Positions 1 to 11,390 are shown, numbered from the stretch's first letter. The stretch is 64,000 nucleotides of DNA from Phyto melanocephala (GCA_941918925.1 OW799237.1:108408515-108472514); one strand, 5' to 3'. Notes: a model not told the origin generated them from the letters alone. Numbers and translations: made by a program.

Positions 1-970
1 AAACTGAATTTATTAAAAAAAAAAAAAATAATAATAATAAAAGAAACTTCTTCTGAAGGTGTTTTGATTAAAAAAAAAACGTTTAATTAAAACTTACCAT
101 ATTAAAATTAAAATATTAACATTAACAAAAAAACACAACGTACACCGTAAGTTGCAGTTATCCAGAAATTTTTAACCCAAAAACTATCCATGTTAGAGTC
201 AGCGAAGACCTATGCTGTCATAAATAACTATATCTGTATTGAAGTGCTCTTTCAGAAGAAAATAAAACTCATTTTATATAAATTAAAATCAATCATCAAT
301 CTAAGGACTTAACGATTGCCAAATCTCTTTCTGAGTTTTGGGAGGGAGGCAAAAAAATTAAAAAAGCTGTACTCTGCCTTCCAGCAACCCGGGTAAGCGT
401 AAATGTGATTTTTTGCTCTTAAATTGCGTTCAAATCTTTTCGCAGAACATTTGTTAAATTAAACAAATAAATTACTACACACATTATACCAGATAAACTT
501 AATTAAAAAATATAAAAAAATTAATCAAAATGAGTTTTAGTTTTTGTCGAAAAAGTAAAACTTCTCGCAAAAGTTTTTTTTTTCCTACGGGAAAAATAAA
601 ACTCCTCATATGAGTGTTATTTTATGACAGCTGATTAAAACTTTATTTTTATGTTTTACAAAAAAACTGTAATAAAATTATTATTATTTTTAAAATACTT
701 ATAAACGTTACGATCCCTGGATAACAACATTTACCATCATGTTCGTAGGTATAATAACCTAATCGTAGCGTAGCCTAAATTTTAGGTTTAACGTCATACG
801 CCATTTTGCTTTATTATTTCCGACACCATTTTTGTTAACTGTATTCTACTAGTCAAGCTCATTCATTCGATAAATACCCATATTGATAAGGTAAAGAAAA
901 AAAAATTATCCGCCACTCTGTTTCAGACGCCATTTTTGATTTTACACTTCTTCATAGTTACTGCATTCTA

Positions 971-1643
971 AAGGGTGCTCCAATCATAATGCATGACGTT
1001 AGTTGTGAGTCACACCTTAAAGTCAAGTTTTTTTTTCCAACTTGACATTTATTTGGTTCAGTGTTTGACAAATTCAACCATGGAGAGGTACACAATTGAG
1101 TAGTGCGTTAAGATTGTTGAAGCGTGTTACTAAAATTGACGTTCATATCATAATGCATTTCGTCCACTTCGTGATTTTTTTGGTCAGTATAATTTCACCT
1201 CAGTGGATTCGTTAACCAGCAGAATTACCGCATTTGGGCAAATGAGAATCAACGAGTGATTGTTGAAAAATCGATGGATGCACCCACAAAGAGTGATTAT
1301 TTGGTACGCCGCCACGATCATGTGATTTGACACCGTTTGACTTCTTTGGGGATATTTAAAAGGAGTCAAATTTAAATTAAATTTAAAATTGAGTCAAAAA
1401 AAATTCACTATATAAAGGATGAGATAATTCGGCACATTAACGACATTGAACCTCAATTATATACATATATGTATATCGGAGTCATTTAAAACATATATCA
1501 TCTTGGCAAGCATTTGGCCTTTATTTTTTTTTACACATAATCGTCATAGGTCCTTCTATCATCAAAAAATATTAATATAATTTTCTGAAAACTTTTTGTT
1601 TTATTTACAAATTAACATCGTGCATTATGGTTGGACCACTCTT
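971..1643 (+). mobile_element. Deleted mariner-family element, copy 1
   Basis: Terminal inverted repeats of about 28 bp (AAGGGTGCTCCAATCATAAT against the right end read in reverse, AAGAGTGGTCCAACCATAAT) are flanked by TA at 969-970 and 1644-1645, the mariner/Tc1 target duplication. Inside are pieces of a broken transposase. An ATG near 1080 begins MERYTIE and then hits stops. Later frames give QNYRIWANENQ and DLTPFDFF, the latter being the region around the third catalytic Asp. Multiple stops and frameshifts make it non-functional. Confidence 0.8.
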
Positions 1644-1693
1644 TACTTTCATTTAATACAAATATTATGGGGGTTGCAGGGTATTTCACGTAT

Positions 1694-1698
1694 ATACA

Positions 1699-1728
<30 letters not shown>
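1694..1728. repeat. ATAC microsatellite
   Basis: About eight to nine ATAC units directly follow the mariner-family remnant. Confidence 0.9.
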
Positions 1729-1729
<1 letters not shown>

Positions 1730-1924
1730 TTCTCACAAATAATTTTTGAGGCCACGGCTTGCAATTTGATGTCAGCATCGTGTCCAAAAATATTTAGAAG
1801 CTTAAAAAACTTGATTATTTAAAAAATATGTATGTATAAGTATATGTATGTATATATCTTCTCCAAATAATTTTTGTCTATAGGGATATGTCATATCTAT
1901 AAATAGTTTTTAAAAGTTTATTTC

Positions 1925-2094
1925 AGCCAACATACAAATAGACGGACATTGCACAATTGACTATTCATAAGCTTATATATAAATACATACATATGTATAT
2001 TATTAGGTAAAAAATGAATATTATATAAATAACAAACGAAACGATATACATATACACCCTTCACCTTTGCACCACAGGTGAAGGGTGTAAAAAC
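1925..2094 (-). mobile_element. DINE-1-like Helentron fragment (5' end)
   Basis: It keeps the mini-me type tract (CATACAAATAGACGGACATT, ATTCATAAGCTT) and the 5'-terminal stem TCACCTTTGCACCACAGGTGAAGGGTGTAAAA. The hairpin-bearing 3' end is missing. Confidence 0.6.
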
Positions 2095-2448
2095 AATTTC
2101 TATAGTTAGATTTTTTATTATGGCAACAATTCAAGCCAAAGTTTCTAATTTTAAAAATAAAAGGTTAGAACAAGGCACATTTAATCATCAGGTAGTCTTG
2201 TTTCGTCTGCTGATTATTTTTTTCTTCACTTATTTTAAATTTCAGCTGTCAAAGTCTATAAATAAAAAACAATTTTCTCTCCTATCTAATTAATTTTAAA
2301 TTTCAAACTTCATATATAAAAAATATAAACAAATAAATTCTCTCCGAACTTCAGTTACCTTATGAATAAATATGCCTTGGGTTAGAACAAATACATGTAT
2401 GTACATGTTTATAAAAAAAAAAAAAAAAAAAATTGGGCCTAATATATA

Positions 2449-3241
2449 TCGTCAGTCACAAGTAGAAAGCCGCTAACTCAAATAATTGCAACTTTAACGG
2501 AGAAGGTAAAAACGTAATAAAAACCGTATTATCATAATAGGTCTGTCTGCGTACACATATTTTGCATCATTTTATGCAAAATGTTACAAAATCTTGCAAA
2601 ATGTTGTCTGCGTACTCAAAATCTCTTGCAGCGAGAGAGCAAAAAAGAAAATTTTTTGACAGTTGGAAGTTGAGAACTTGCAAAATGTTGTTGGAGAAAT
2701 TTCTTCTTGCAAGATTTTGCAACTAACAATTAACAATGGCAGAGGTAAGTAGTTAGAATTGTGCTGATTTTTAACGTTTATAAAATATTATAATAAACAA
2801 CATTTTACCGTAATGTAAGTGGATTGGAGATGACAGAACCGATAAAATAAGCATTTTTTAATTTACCCCGAGAATTCACTTTCGCGTACACATATGCTAA
2901 AACTCTTTTGCTTTGTAAGTCCAATTGTTTACACATCGATCAGCTGCTTTCTTGCAAAATTTTACTGGATACTGTCTGCGTACTTTTTGATATATTTTTA
3001 GCCGCCAGAGTAAAATTGGTCTTACTCTCCCAAAAAAATTTACTGAGTATTTGCTACTGGAAAAGTACGCAGACAGACCTAATATAACTTCTTTTGTACA
3101 ATTGCTTGTAAAAGTTGTATTTTTTATACTATTGCATTAAATTTTTGTGAATAGGTGTATTTTACACAAATGTATTAACATCACTGAAAAACTCAGTTTG
3201 GCAAATAATACAAGTTAGGCCCTTTCTACCTGTGACCATCA
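2449..3241. mobile_element. TIR MITE copy 1, split by a nested element
   Basis: The ends are imperfect inverted repeats (TCGTCAGTCACAAGTAGAAA against the reverse of the right end, TTGATGGTCACAGGTAGAAA). The sequence matches the 185-bp MITE at 16895-17079 once the insertion at 2540-3079 is removed. Its right end lies 30 bp inside the first intron of QSOX-A. Confidence 0.75.
2540..3079. mobile_element. Nonautonomous DNA transposon with GGTCTGTCTGCGTAC ends
   Basis: Perfect 15-bp terminal inverted repeats are flanked by a 5-bp duplication TAATA (2535-2539 and 3080-3084). The uninterrupted MITE copy near 16970 aligns base for base through the site with one TAATA removed, which confirms the duplication. 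Internal copies of TTGCAAAATGTT and TGTCTGCGTAC occur. A possible start exon, ATGGCAGAG|GTAAGT, lies at 2736-2744, perhaps the remnant 5' end of a transposase gene. Superfamily is uncertain; a 5-bp duplication is unusual for hAT (8), Harbinger (3) or mariner (2). Confidence 0.8.
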
Positions 3242-3271
3242 ATATGCACATATCAACACTGCCTTACTTAC

Positions 3272-4726
3272 TTGAAAATGTTCAGAACATCCTGTGCAGC
3301 CAAAGAAATATTTAATATAACCGTGCATGGCCTGCAATACTTCTAAAGGATCTTGACTCTTGTCCGTATTGGCAGCCTGAACTGTCATAAAGTGAAATAG
3401 TTGCCACAGTGAACAGGAGAAACCTCGTAAACCGCGCTGAGAACTAAAACAACCGACATAATGTGTTGCTGAATAAATAGGTCCCAATTGCTTTTCCAAT
3501 TTTTTCAATTCAATTTCAAAATCTTCGCCCGACAACTCATAATTGTGATGTGAAACAAACTCGGCTAGTTTTGATATCAGCGTGCGTCCCGCGGAGCCCA
3601 AAGGATTGTAGCGTTTTAAAACGGACATAAATTTTTGCAGAGCTAGAAGTTTTTCACCCTTTATATAAAAGGAATTGGGTATTTCATTATGCAGAGATTT
3701 TCGTATGGCCATTTCGAGATCGGCCTGATAGACATAATGTCTATTGCGTTTCACTTCTTCTATTATTTCTGTAATTTTAGTAGTATCTTTGGGAATGTCT
3801 TGTAAATGCTTAGTGGTGATGTTTTTAGTTTTTGTTTCCGGTATTTCAGTTATATGCTGAGAGTTTAAAAAAGATTTTATGGTTTCTTTATAGGAATCGG
3901 AGGTTTCAAACAGTGGCGCAAAGGAAACTATGGAACCTAAGCGATCAATGATGGCAATTTTATGTATTGAGCCATCCATTTGATATTTGGCAGCAAGCTC
4001 AAGGTCAGTTATTCTATTCACAGCTACATTGGGATATCTTAGAAAATTTAATACAGTCTCTATGCCTACAGTAGAGTTGTCTGGTTCCAAGACTAAAACC
4101 ACATATTTCTTTATACTATCTAGACCTTCAAATAATGCAGGTACACTGGCGGTTTGTACCACTCGGAAATCTGGCCAGTTCATCATATTTCTGGTCTTAT
4201 TCTCGGCGGCTATTAACTGGGCCAAACTCTTGATTATGAAATTTATGTCTTGCGAGTGAATGCGTTTACCATAGTTATCAGTTGCTATTTGATAAAAAGG
4301 GCCATAATATTTTATATTGGGATAGACTTTAATTTCAAATTTCCTGCAAATATCATTGTTTTCTTCGACGCCACAATTAATGGCACTTACTAGCACAACA
4401 TCTCGCCAGGCATAAAGCTCCCTTGCTAATTCTATATAACGCGAGGCAAATGTGTGACAATGAGAACAATAATTGTTGTAGAATTGAATTAACATGGCAT
4501 AATTTTTATTTAAAACTTTGCTTTCGAAATTGGCCTTAGTGAGTTCAAGAACATTATCAGTGGAATTGTACAGACTCGATGGTTCTTCTAATTCGTCATT
4601 TAGTTCTTCGGCATTGTTCACTAGCACTAAAGTAATTAAAAGGAAGGTTACAAAAGAATAGTCTTTAACTGGTGTTGTACAAGACTTCACTTTTTTGTTC
4701 GTTTTCTTTTCAATTTTCTCGCACAT
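3272..4726 (-). CDS. Qsox: Quiescin sulfhydryl oxidase paralog A, exon 1 (partial gene)
   Basis: QSOX enzymes use FAD to introduce disulfides into secreted proteins and pass the electrons to oxygen, in the secretory pathway or outside the cell. The exon encodes 485 residues. A hydrophobic signal or anchor segment lies near residues 23-38. The thioredoxin domain has its redox pair CSHC at 87-90 and a downstream cis-proline YP. A poorly conserved linker (about 290-420) follows, then the start of the Erv/ALR domain with GLRGFSCSLWQLFH and FFGCTGCSEHF (CxxC at 477-480). The exon ends in phase 0 at CAA|GTAAGT (3272/3271). A stop follows 10 codons into the intron, so the readthrough tail is not real protein. 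The second exon, with the third CxxC and the anchor, must lie left of base 1. CSHC replaces the usual CGHC, which could shift the redox potential (inference). The start is the first Met before the signal segment. Confidence 0.92.
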
Positions 4727-4732
4727 TACTTG

Positions 4733-4753
4733 ATTAACTCAGTTTCACTTTGT
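4733..4753 (-). promoter_or_regulatory. Conserved 5' leader of QSOX paralog A
   Basis: A 21-bp block ends 6 bp before the ATG (minus-strand core AAAGTGAAACTGAGTTAAT). It recurs with a single C/T change before paralog B. It is probably the retained 5' UTR or downstream promoter element of the ancestral gene. Confidence 0.55.
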
Positions 4754-4756
4754 TTT

Positions 4757-5884
4757 ATTTTTTTATTAAAATTATTTAGGCTCTTTGAATGTTTTAAATA
4801 ATCAGGCACCTGAAATAATTGTTATTTGTTTTGTTTTTTATGTAAAATATTTTAGGCGAAAAAAATTATAGTTTTGTCTTCTCTAAACATAAAAAATATA
4901 TATTTATTGGTCTATTATACCGTTATAATTTTGTATTGTTCTTTTTTCTTCTTCTTCCATAATCAGTATAAGCGATTGTTTCGTCTTCTAAAACCATTAT
5001 GAAATAATTTATTTTTTGATTAATTATAATAAGTATCCAAAAATTGTTTTGCCCGCATGGAAGTGTTTTTGAACTGTTGTCTTTGCTTGATACGAGTATC
5101 ATACGAAATGAAATATGTACGTTTTTATAATTTTTTGTTTTGTTTAACAGACAAAAAAATTAAAGGACCTTATATTGGTTTCGTAAGACAAAAAAAAAAC
5201 AAACAATAATTATAACGGTTATGAAAAACAAAAAACTATTTTTTTTAAATTTTTATTTCCGTTTTTTTTTTTCAATATTGTTTGTAATAGTTATGTTCCT
5301 GGTGCCAATTAGTTCATTTAACTTTAGTTTTGTTCTTGCATATACATATTTTTAAATATTAATCTTGATTCTACATTCCCTTTATTACCCGTGCGTAAAT
5401 TTACTAATATCACCTGTCTACTTTTAAAACTCTCTATTAACTGAAAGTATTTGTTCCAGCTATTACTTAGCCACGTTGCCACTAGTGAAACAAAGAGAAG
5501 CTGCAATTATGTTAAGCCAAGCCACATGAAATTATAAAAATATGTAACAAACTAACGTTTTCACCGTAATTTTAATTAAAAAATAAAAATTTTTATTAAA
5601 AACCATTAGTAGTAGATCATTGGTTTTGTAGTTAAAAAAAACCAAAACACAAGAAATTCATACATTCACATCCATATACTTCAGTTAAACATAAGTATGT
5701 ATATAAGTAATATATATAATATATAATATTTAACTAATAGTTGTTTTTATTAAAAAAATAGTCTAGTTATAAAAACAATAAAAAACAAGACATTTAACAA
5801 ATTAAAAAAAAATATTATTATTGTGCCTGATCTGTACCACTTAAGGTGGAACAAATCGTTACTTCTATACTAATCTATATATAT
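4757..5884. other. AT-rich upstream region of QSOX-A, no gene seen
   Basis: It consists of long A and T runs and short ATAC tracts near 5660-5710. The inverted motifs ACCGTTATAATT and AATTATAACGG near 4920 and 5206 could be ends of a decayed MITE but are too short to call. No coding signal was found. Confidence 0.5.
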
Positions 5885-6692
5885 TAGGGTGATCGATTAT
5901 TTGACTTTTTTAAGAAACCGGTTTTCAAATAGTTCGAAATTCAGAATTTGAAAAAAAAACCGGTTAACCGGTCGAACAATAAAATATAATTCCTTAATGA
6001 AAAAACTAAAAACTATTGTAAAAAAAATTATAATATAAACGATATCTAAATATGGACTTTTTACAGTTGGTATTCGTTTGGCTGCCCAATATCAAAACGC
6101 AATAACTGACATGAAAACAGTTGACTTACTTAGATTTTAATAAGTTTAACTTAAGGACAGAAGTACTCATTACAAGTAAAATAAATAAATACATAAATAA
6201 AAAAGACTTTTTTATTGGACTGTTATAAATTTTTTTATCTCCACCTGTCAATTTTTTAAATGATAGATATGCTTTTCAAATTTATTTGCACTCACATATT
6301 TTGTTTAAAATAATTACTCTAATTTAAAATACAATTAAAAGGCTAGGGAGAAAATCTTTTTAGTTTTTATACAATTTCATTTAAATTTTTTTTTATACTT
6401 TTTTCTTCTTCTACATTTTTTAAAGAACAAATAAATTTCTTCTTACAATATTATAGAAAAGTATTTAATAAGTTTTCTGATTTATAGAAATTTTTTTAAT
6501 AATAAATATACTATGGTAAGATTTATTACAAAGATGTATTAACATTAACATAAAAAATAAAAAACCGGCTTTTGTTGGTTAAAAGAACCGGTGTATTCCA
6601 CATTCGAAAAATCAATATTTGGAAAAAACCGCCAGCTGAAAGAGTAAAAAACCGGGTTTTCCACCGGTTTTAAAACCGAGTCGATCACCCTA
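5885..6692. mobile_element. hAT-like nonautonomous element, 808 bp
   Basis: The ends TAGGGTGATCGA and TCGATCACCCTA are inverted repeats, and just inside both are CCGGTTTT/AAAACCGG motifs. The flanking 8-mers ATATATAT and ATATCTAT are nearly identical, as expected of a hAT 8-bp duplication. The interior is AT-rich with no transposase frame. Confidence 0.65.
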
Positions 6693-6984
6693 ATATCTAT
6701 ACTAATAAAAAAAAGAGGAAATGTGTGTTTGTATATTATGAGTTATCTTCAATTTAAACATTTTTTTTCACCATTGCTTAAGGTTTGCTTCTCGAACGGC
6801 ATAGGCTTTTTTGTTTTGTTTTAAATGTTAAGCGGGTGTAGTACCTCCTATACAAATTTAAAACATTTTATGACATATTTTAAGAACGATAGCAACTATT
6901 TCATTCAAACTTTGTACGAGTTACTCTGATAACAATATTCTTATTTGAAAAACAAATTAATAGGATCGCAGCATAAGTTATATA

Positions 6985-7573
6985 AAGGGTGGTAAAATTT
7001 TAAGGGCCGATGTTGAAGGTGAACCACACCTAAACGTCAAGTTTTTTTCTGCATTTCATTTGACATTTCGCAATTTCAGACTAACTCAATTTGAACCATG
7101 AAAAGATACACAATCGAGCAACGCATTAAAGTTATTCAGGCTTATTATGAAAATCGGCGTTTAAATCAAAATGCATTTCGTGCACTTTGTGGATTTTTTG
7201 GTCAACATAATCGTTCGAATTCGTCCACAATCGGGAGAATTGTGAAAAATATTTAAATTTCAGTAAAACAGGTCTGTATGAAATGTAAAAACATCTGTGA
7301 ATGCCTTCTTAGTTCATTGAATGAAAAACTTTGCTGTTTTTCGCGATAGTGTGGCAAAAGAGCAGTCAACCTCGACTCATCATCGTGCCCAACAATTGAA
7401 CATCAACATTGTCATTGAAAATTTGGACCATCGGATGGAGGTGTGCCGCCGAGTTCGCGGCGTCCATTTGGTCGCTATTTTATTCCATACATAAATTAAC
7501 CATACCAATATCATCCTAAATAATTTGTGTTTTATTCAAAATCAACATCGGCCCTTAAAATTTAACCACCCTT
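6985..7573 (+). mobile_element. Deleted mariner-family element, copy 2
   Basis: Terminal inverted repeats of about 33 bp (AAGGGTGGT...AAGGGCCGATGTTGA and its mirror) sit between TATA/TATA flanks. The interior keeps only the 5' part of a transposase gene and short 3' scraps. The sequence between the TIR and the ATG is homologous to that of the element at 971-1643, so the two are related families. The central catalytic region is gone. Confidence 0.82.
7098..7256 (+). pseudogene. Mariner transposase N-terminal DNA-binding fragment, 52 codons intact
   Basis: The frame starts MKRYTIEQRIKVIQAYYENR and runs through FGQHNRSNSSTIGRIVKN before a TAA. This is the first helix-turn-helix of insect mariner transposases (typically xERFTVEQRLKIVE...FGxHNRPxxSTI). 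It lies inside the deleted element 6985-7573 and has no catalytic domain. The frame is uninterrupted, unlike that of the sister copy. Confidence 0.7.
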
Positions 7574-7680
7574 TATATAAAAAAACAGTATACAAGAATT
7601 TTCAGATAATCTCTATTTTTGACTTAAGTTATTTTTTTTATTTTAAGGTCTGCATTATTTTTTAATAAATTAATTATTAT

Positions 7681-8211
7681 CAGGGACCGTAACAGTTAAA
7701 CGGAATATATTAATCCGCGAATATTACATTGAGAGTGGTTGAGAAACTATGTGTAAAATATGTAAGAAAGTCATCAATGCTGGAAGCTTAACCAATTTAA
7801 AATAAAAACTGTGTTAATATTTAATTAAAATTTTATTTAACTTTTTTAACATCTGCTTTCAATAGGAACCAAAGTCAAATTTTAACTTTTATTTCTGACT
7901 TAAAAAATAAAAGTCAAATTTTAACTTTTATTTTTGACTTAAAAAATAAAAGTCAAATTTTAATTTTATTTTTGACAGAAAAAATAAAAGTCAAATTTTA
8001 ACTTTTATTTTTGACCAACAAAATATTGGTCAAAAAATAATTATTATAAAGTGACTTTTTGATAAAAGTCAAAAAAATTAAAGTCTTTTAAGTTTATTAT
8101 TCCTTAGCATAACAGCATCAATATGCCGTATTCAAATATCTGATAGACAAATTATATCCACCTGACTTTTTGATTTTAAATTTTAAAAATAACTGTTATT
8201 ATCGGTCCCTG
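7681..8211. mobile_element. hAT-type MITE, 531 bp, with internal satellite
   Basis: Terminal inverted repeats CAGGGACCG(TA)AACAGTTA and TAACTGTTATTATCGGTCCCTG are flanked by a perfect 8-bp duplication ATTATTAT (7673-7680, 8212-8219). There is no coding capacity. A tandem, self-complementary array fills the centre. Confidence 0.82.
7863..8090. repeat. Self-complementary tandem array inside the hAT MITE
   Basis: Units of about 40 bp repeat AAAGTCAAATTTTAACTTTT followed by ATTTTTGACTTAAAAAAT. Each unit contains AGTCAAA and TTTGACT in opposite orientation, so single strands can fold at many registers. Confidence 0.75.
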
Positions 8212-8219
8212 ATTATTAT

Positions 8220-10817
8220 ACTTCCTCAAACTATTGTTGGATTGATTTTTTCAGTTTACTTTAATACATTCAATTTAATATACTTAAATATTTTATATAA
8301 AAAAATTAAGCCAAAATAATACATTATATGAAGATTTATAAATTAAAACTTCGAATAAATACTTATTCAAACTACAAAAAACATTCTCAAAAAATATATA
8401 TAAAAATAAAACAATTTACATAAAAAAAAATCACAAAAAACAAAACAAGAAAAAAATTTAAAACATTATGGCCTTATTTTTTTAATGGATAAGGCAGTGT
8501 ATTTCCTTTTTTTTTGTGCTGATAATTTTACCTATGAAATCGCCTTGGTATGAAGTGCTACTCTGTGAAATTGTAAAATGAAAAGTCTTTTAAAATAAAA
8601 CTTTATGGCATATGTTTTTTATTTGTTAAAACATATTAATGTTTTTTTTTGATATTTCTACCTTTTAAATATATTGCCATACTTTGTTTTGTTTTTGCGG
8701 ACACGCTGTTATCTTCCCTTAAACAGGGTGAACATAATATCTATAATAATTGCTTAGTGCCAGTTTTTTATTTTAAACATAGATTTTAAAATATATTTGG
8801 GTGATTCACAAGGTGTCTTATCATGTCATATTGTCCTAAAATTTTACAATGGTTTTAAAATGTTGTTGTTGCTTTTCAAACAAAAAGTGTCTTATAATAA
8901 TAGAACTTTATACGCTATGTTTATTGTGCTGTCGTATTTAATGAGCTGTGCTAAACGGCTAAGCCAAGCCGCAAAAGTTTTTGTAAGCTGTCGCCGTTCA
9001 TTGTATAATTTTATCGGGCCGACATCCAAATTTGAGCGCAGTTGCTAATTTTTGATAACAAATCACTGGTGGCGTCAAATAAGATCGGCTAAGGATTCTT
9101 TAAAATGTACTTTTCGCACAAACTGGCTATTATTTTGTTTTTTTTACTTGTTTTTGGCATTATTTAAGAAAATATTTTTTTTATAATTGTTTTACACCAG
9201 CTGATGTAAATTCAAAATAGCACACTTAATTATGAGGGGTTGTTCACATTAGTCTTAACTTTTTATGATTATAGGACATATGACTTTATGACACTACTGT
9301 GAATCCCCCAATTGTGATACACACATATAATAATTCTGGGCCTCTACGAAGCAATTTTTATTGGTGAGCACAAGCAAAAACGTGGTTAGAAAAAAATGTT
9401 CATTTTCATTGTAGGTAAAAAAGAAAATGAAATCTTATAAAAGTAAATTTATATGCTACAAACAAAACATTTAATTTAAATAACGACAATAAAACTTATA
9501 AGGTCCAAAAAAAATCAGTTTTTATTTTTTAACTATAACCTGCATGTTTATTATTGTGCACTGCATTACCGACCGTTTGTTCTATAACATGTAGATACTA
9601 AATATTACTGTTACAGACATTATTTCAATAAGCAGAATAATAAAGTACCGTATAAAAATTAAATTTATTGGGTTAAAAATTAAAAAAGTGCTTTAAACTT
9701 GTATACCGTATATTGTTTGTTACTTTTTTTACCTTTTATAAACGTTGGTTTATTTCCTTTAAAAAAAAACTGGGTTTTTAACTGGGTTTTATTGCCAAAA
9801 AATAACATTTGAATTTATGATATAAAAGTTTAGAACACTTTATTGATCTGTAAGGCCTGGTATTCTGATCAATATTTAATGCGAACTGTTTTTAAACTCC
9901 ATATAAAAAAATCTTAAGATATACTTATGGAATAATGTTGTCTAATCAGTACTCTGTTTATAACGTTAAAAAAACATGAAATGTTTATGCCAACATTCAA
10001 GCTACATTTTATTTAATTTTTTAATGTTATTATGCACCTTGTTTTTAAACTCAATTTAATTTACACACAACATACTTTGTTGTAGTACTGCTGTAACAAC
10101 TGCGTTTGTTTAGTTATTTAAATTAGCACTGCCGTAATGATTATGATCTAAAAATTTTTTAAAAAGAAGACTTGTATTTTCCAAAGCCGAAAGTCGGTAA
10201 CGCGGAATATGATAATACATGAATCACGCTGTGTTAAAAAATTTTAACCCTTGTTCGCACGTTAGGGTGTGTCTGATTATAGCAATCTGCTTTGGGCTAA
10301 ATGATTTTTTTATGAATCGCGTTTTTTACAGTTTTTCACTAACAAACACATCACGCTTGAAAATTAATTTAAGGTATGGCTGAAAATAATAGATTTCTTG
10401 TCACATAAAAACGCCCTTATTTATATCGTTTTTGCTTTTCCTGTAAAGTATTAAAAAAAATCTAGATACGCTCAATATGTATGTATGTCTCAATATGTTT
10501 CACTGCCAAAACTTTCAGCCATAGACATATTATACCAAGTCATAATTGTTCATCAGATAATCGCAGTTCAAAAACAAATCTTTTGTTTTTATTTTTTCGA
10601 TATGAAGTTTGACATTTAAAATAAGTGAGAGTTTAAGTTTATCTATGTAGTTTGACCGCTGAAATTTTAATAAATGAAAAAAGAAAATCAGCTGACGAAA
10701 CAAGACTAAATATGAATGAATAAATTAGCCTTGATAATGACCTTAGAATATTCTTTTTGACAAGTTTGAATTTTATAAACCGCCATTTTAGATAAGAAAT
10801 CGAATAGCCTTTTAATA
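8220..10817. other. AT-rich intergenic stretch, nothing assigned
   Basis: No gene, RNA or full element was recognised. Near 9236-9307 the motifs AGGGGTTGTTCACA and TGTGAATCCCCC form a short imperfect inverted pair about 70 bp apart, possibly a tiny MITE. Confidence 0.5.
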
Positions 10818-10820
10818 TAA

Positions 10821-10973
10821 CTGCCTGTTCAACGATGTCGAAAGAAAACCCAAGCGAAATTTCATTCGTACAAATATATTGAAAACAACAACAAAAACTA
10901 AAAATTTGTTTTCAACGTATTTGTACGAATGAAATTTCGCTTGGGTTTTCTTTCGACATCGTTGAACAGGCAG
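10821..10973. mobile_element. Foldback MITE, 153 bp, near-perfect palindrome
   Basis: Two arms of about 68 bp, starting CTGCCTGTTCAACGATGTCG, are inverted copies with only a couple of mismatches around a spacer of under 20 bp. Flanking direct TAA at 10818-10820 and 10974-10976 fits the 3-bp TWA duplication of PIF/Harbinger elements. The very high arm identity argues for recent insertion or arm homogenisation. Confidence 0.82.
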
Positions 10974-11390
10974 TAAGATACTTACATATCATGTTTATTA
11001 TTGTTTTTCAGTAGTTCTTTTGTTTACTTATTTATCAACGCCAAGTTAAACAAAATAAAAACAAACGTTACAGGGTGCACATTATAGCATTTCCATATAA
11101 ACTGAAAAATACGTAAAATAAACGTAAAGTAAAAATATCTATAAACGAATTACGAAATTAAAAAGGTTGCATTATTCACTATCAGATTTAGTCCTTTGTG
11201 TTTATTTAAATTCAGTGTAATAAAAGTAAATAAAATGGATACATTTTTTAAAAGGTCTGTTAGATTTGTTAAATTTATTAAAATGACAATTTTTATGGAA
11301 TCAGATTTTGTTTAGATTTTTTTAAGTGGAATAAAATTGTAAGATTTTCCTGGGAACGTACCGAATAGGTAAGTAAATTAAGATTGCAAG

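Noticed and set aside
3239..3271. Extension of the QSOX-A frame past HFQ to SKAVLICAY
   Set aside because: It reads through a consensus donor (GTAAGT), and the paralog diverges exactly there.
3987..4259. Plus-strand 90-codon ORF, conserved with another at 30889-31161
   Set aside because: Both are antisense shadows of the same conserved part of the QSOX first exons. Their similarity follows from the paralogy.
4919..5222. ACCGTTATAATT / AATTATAACGG inverted motifs as MITE ends
   Set aside because: Only about 12 bp match, with no clear target duplication, so chance in AT-rich DNA is likely.
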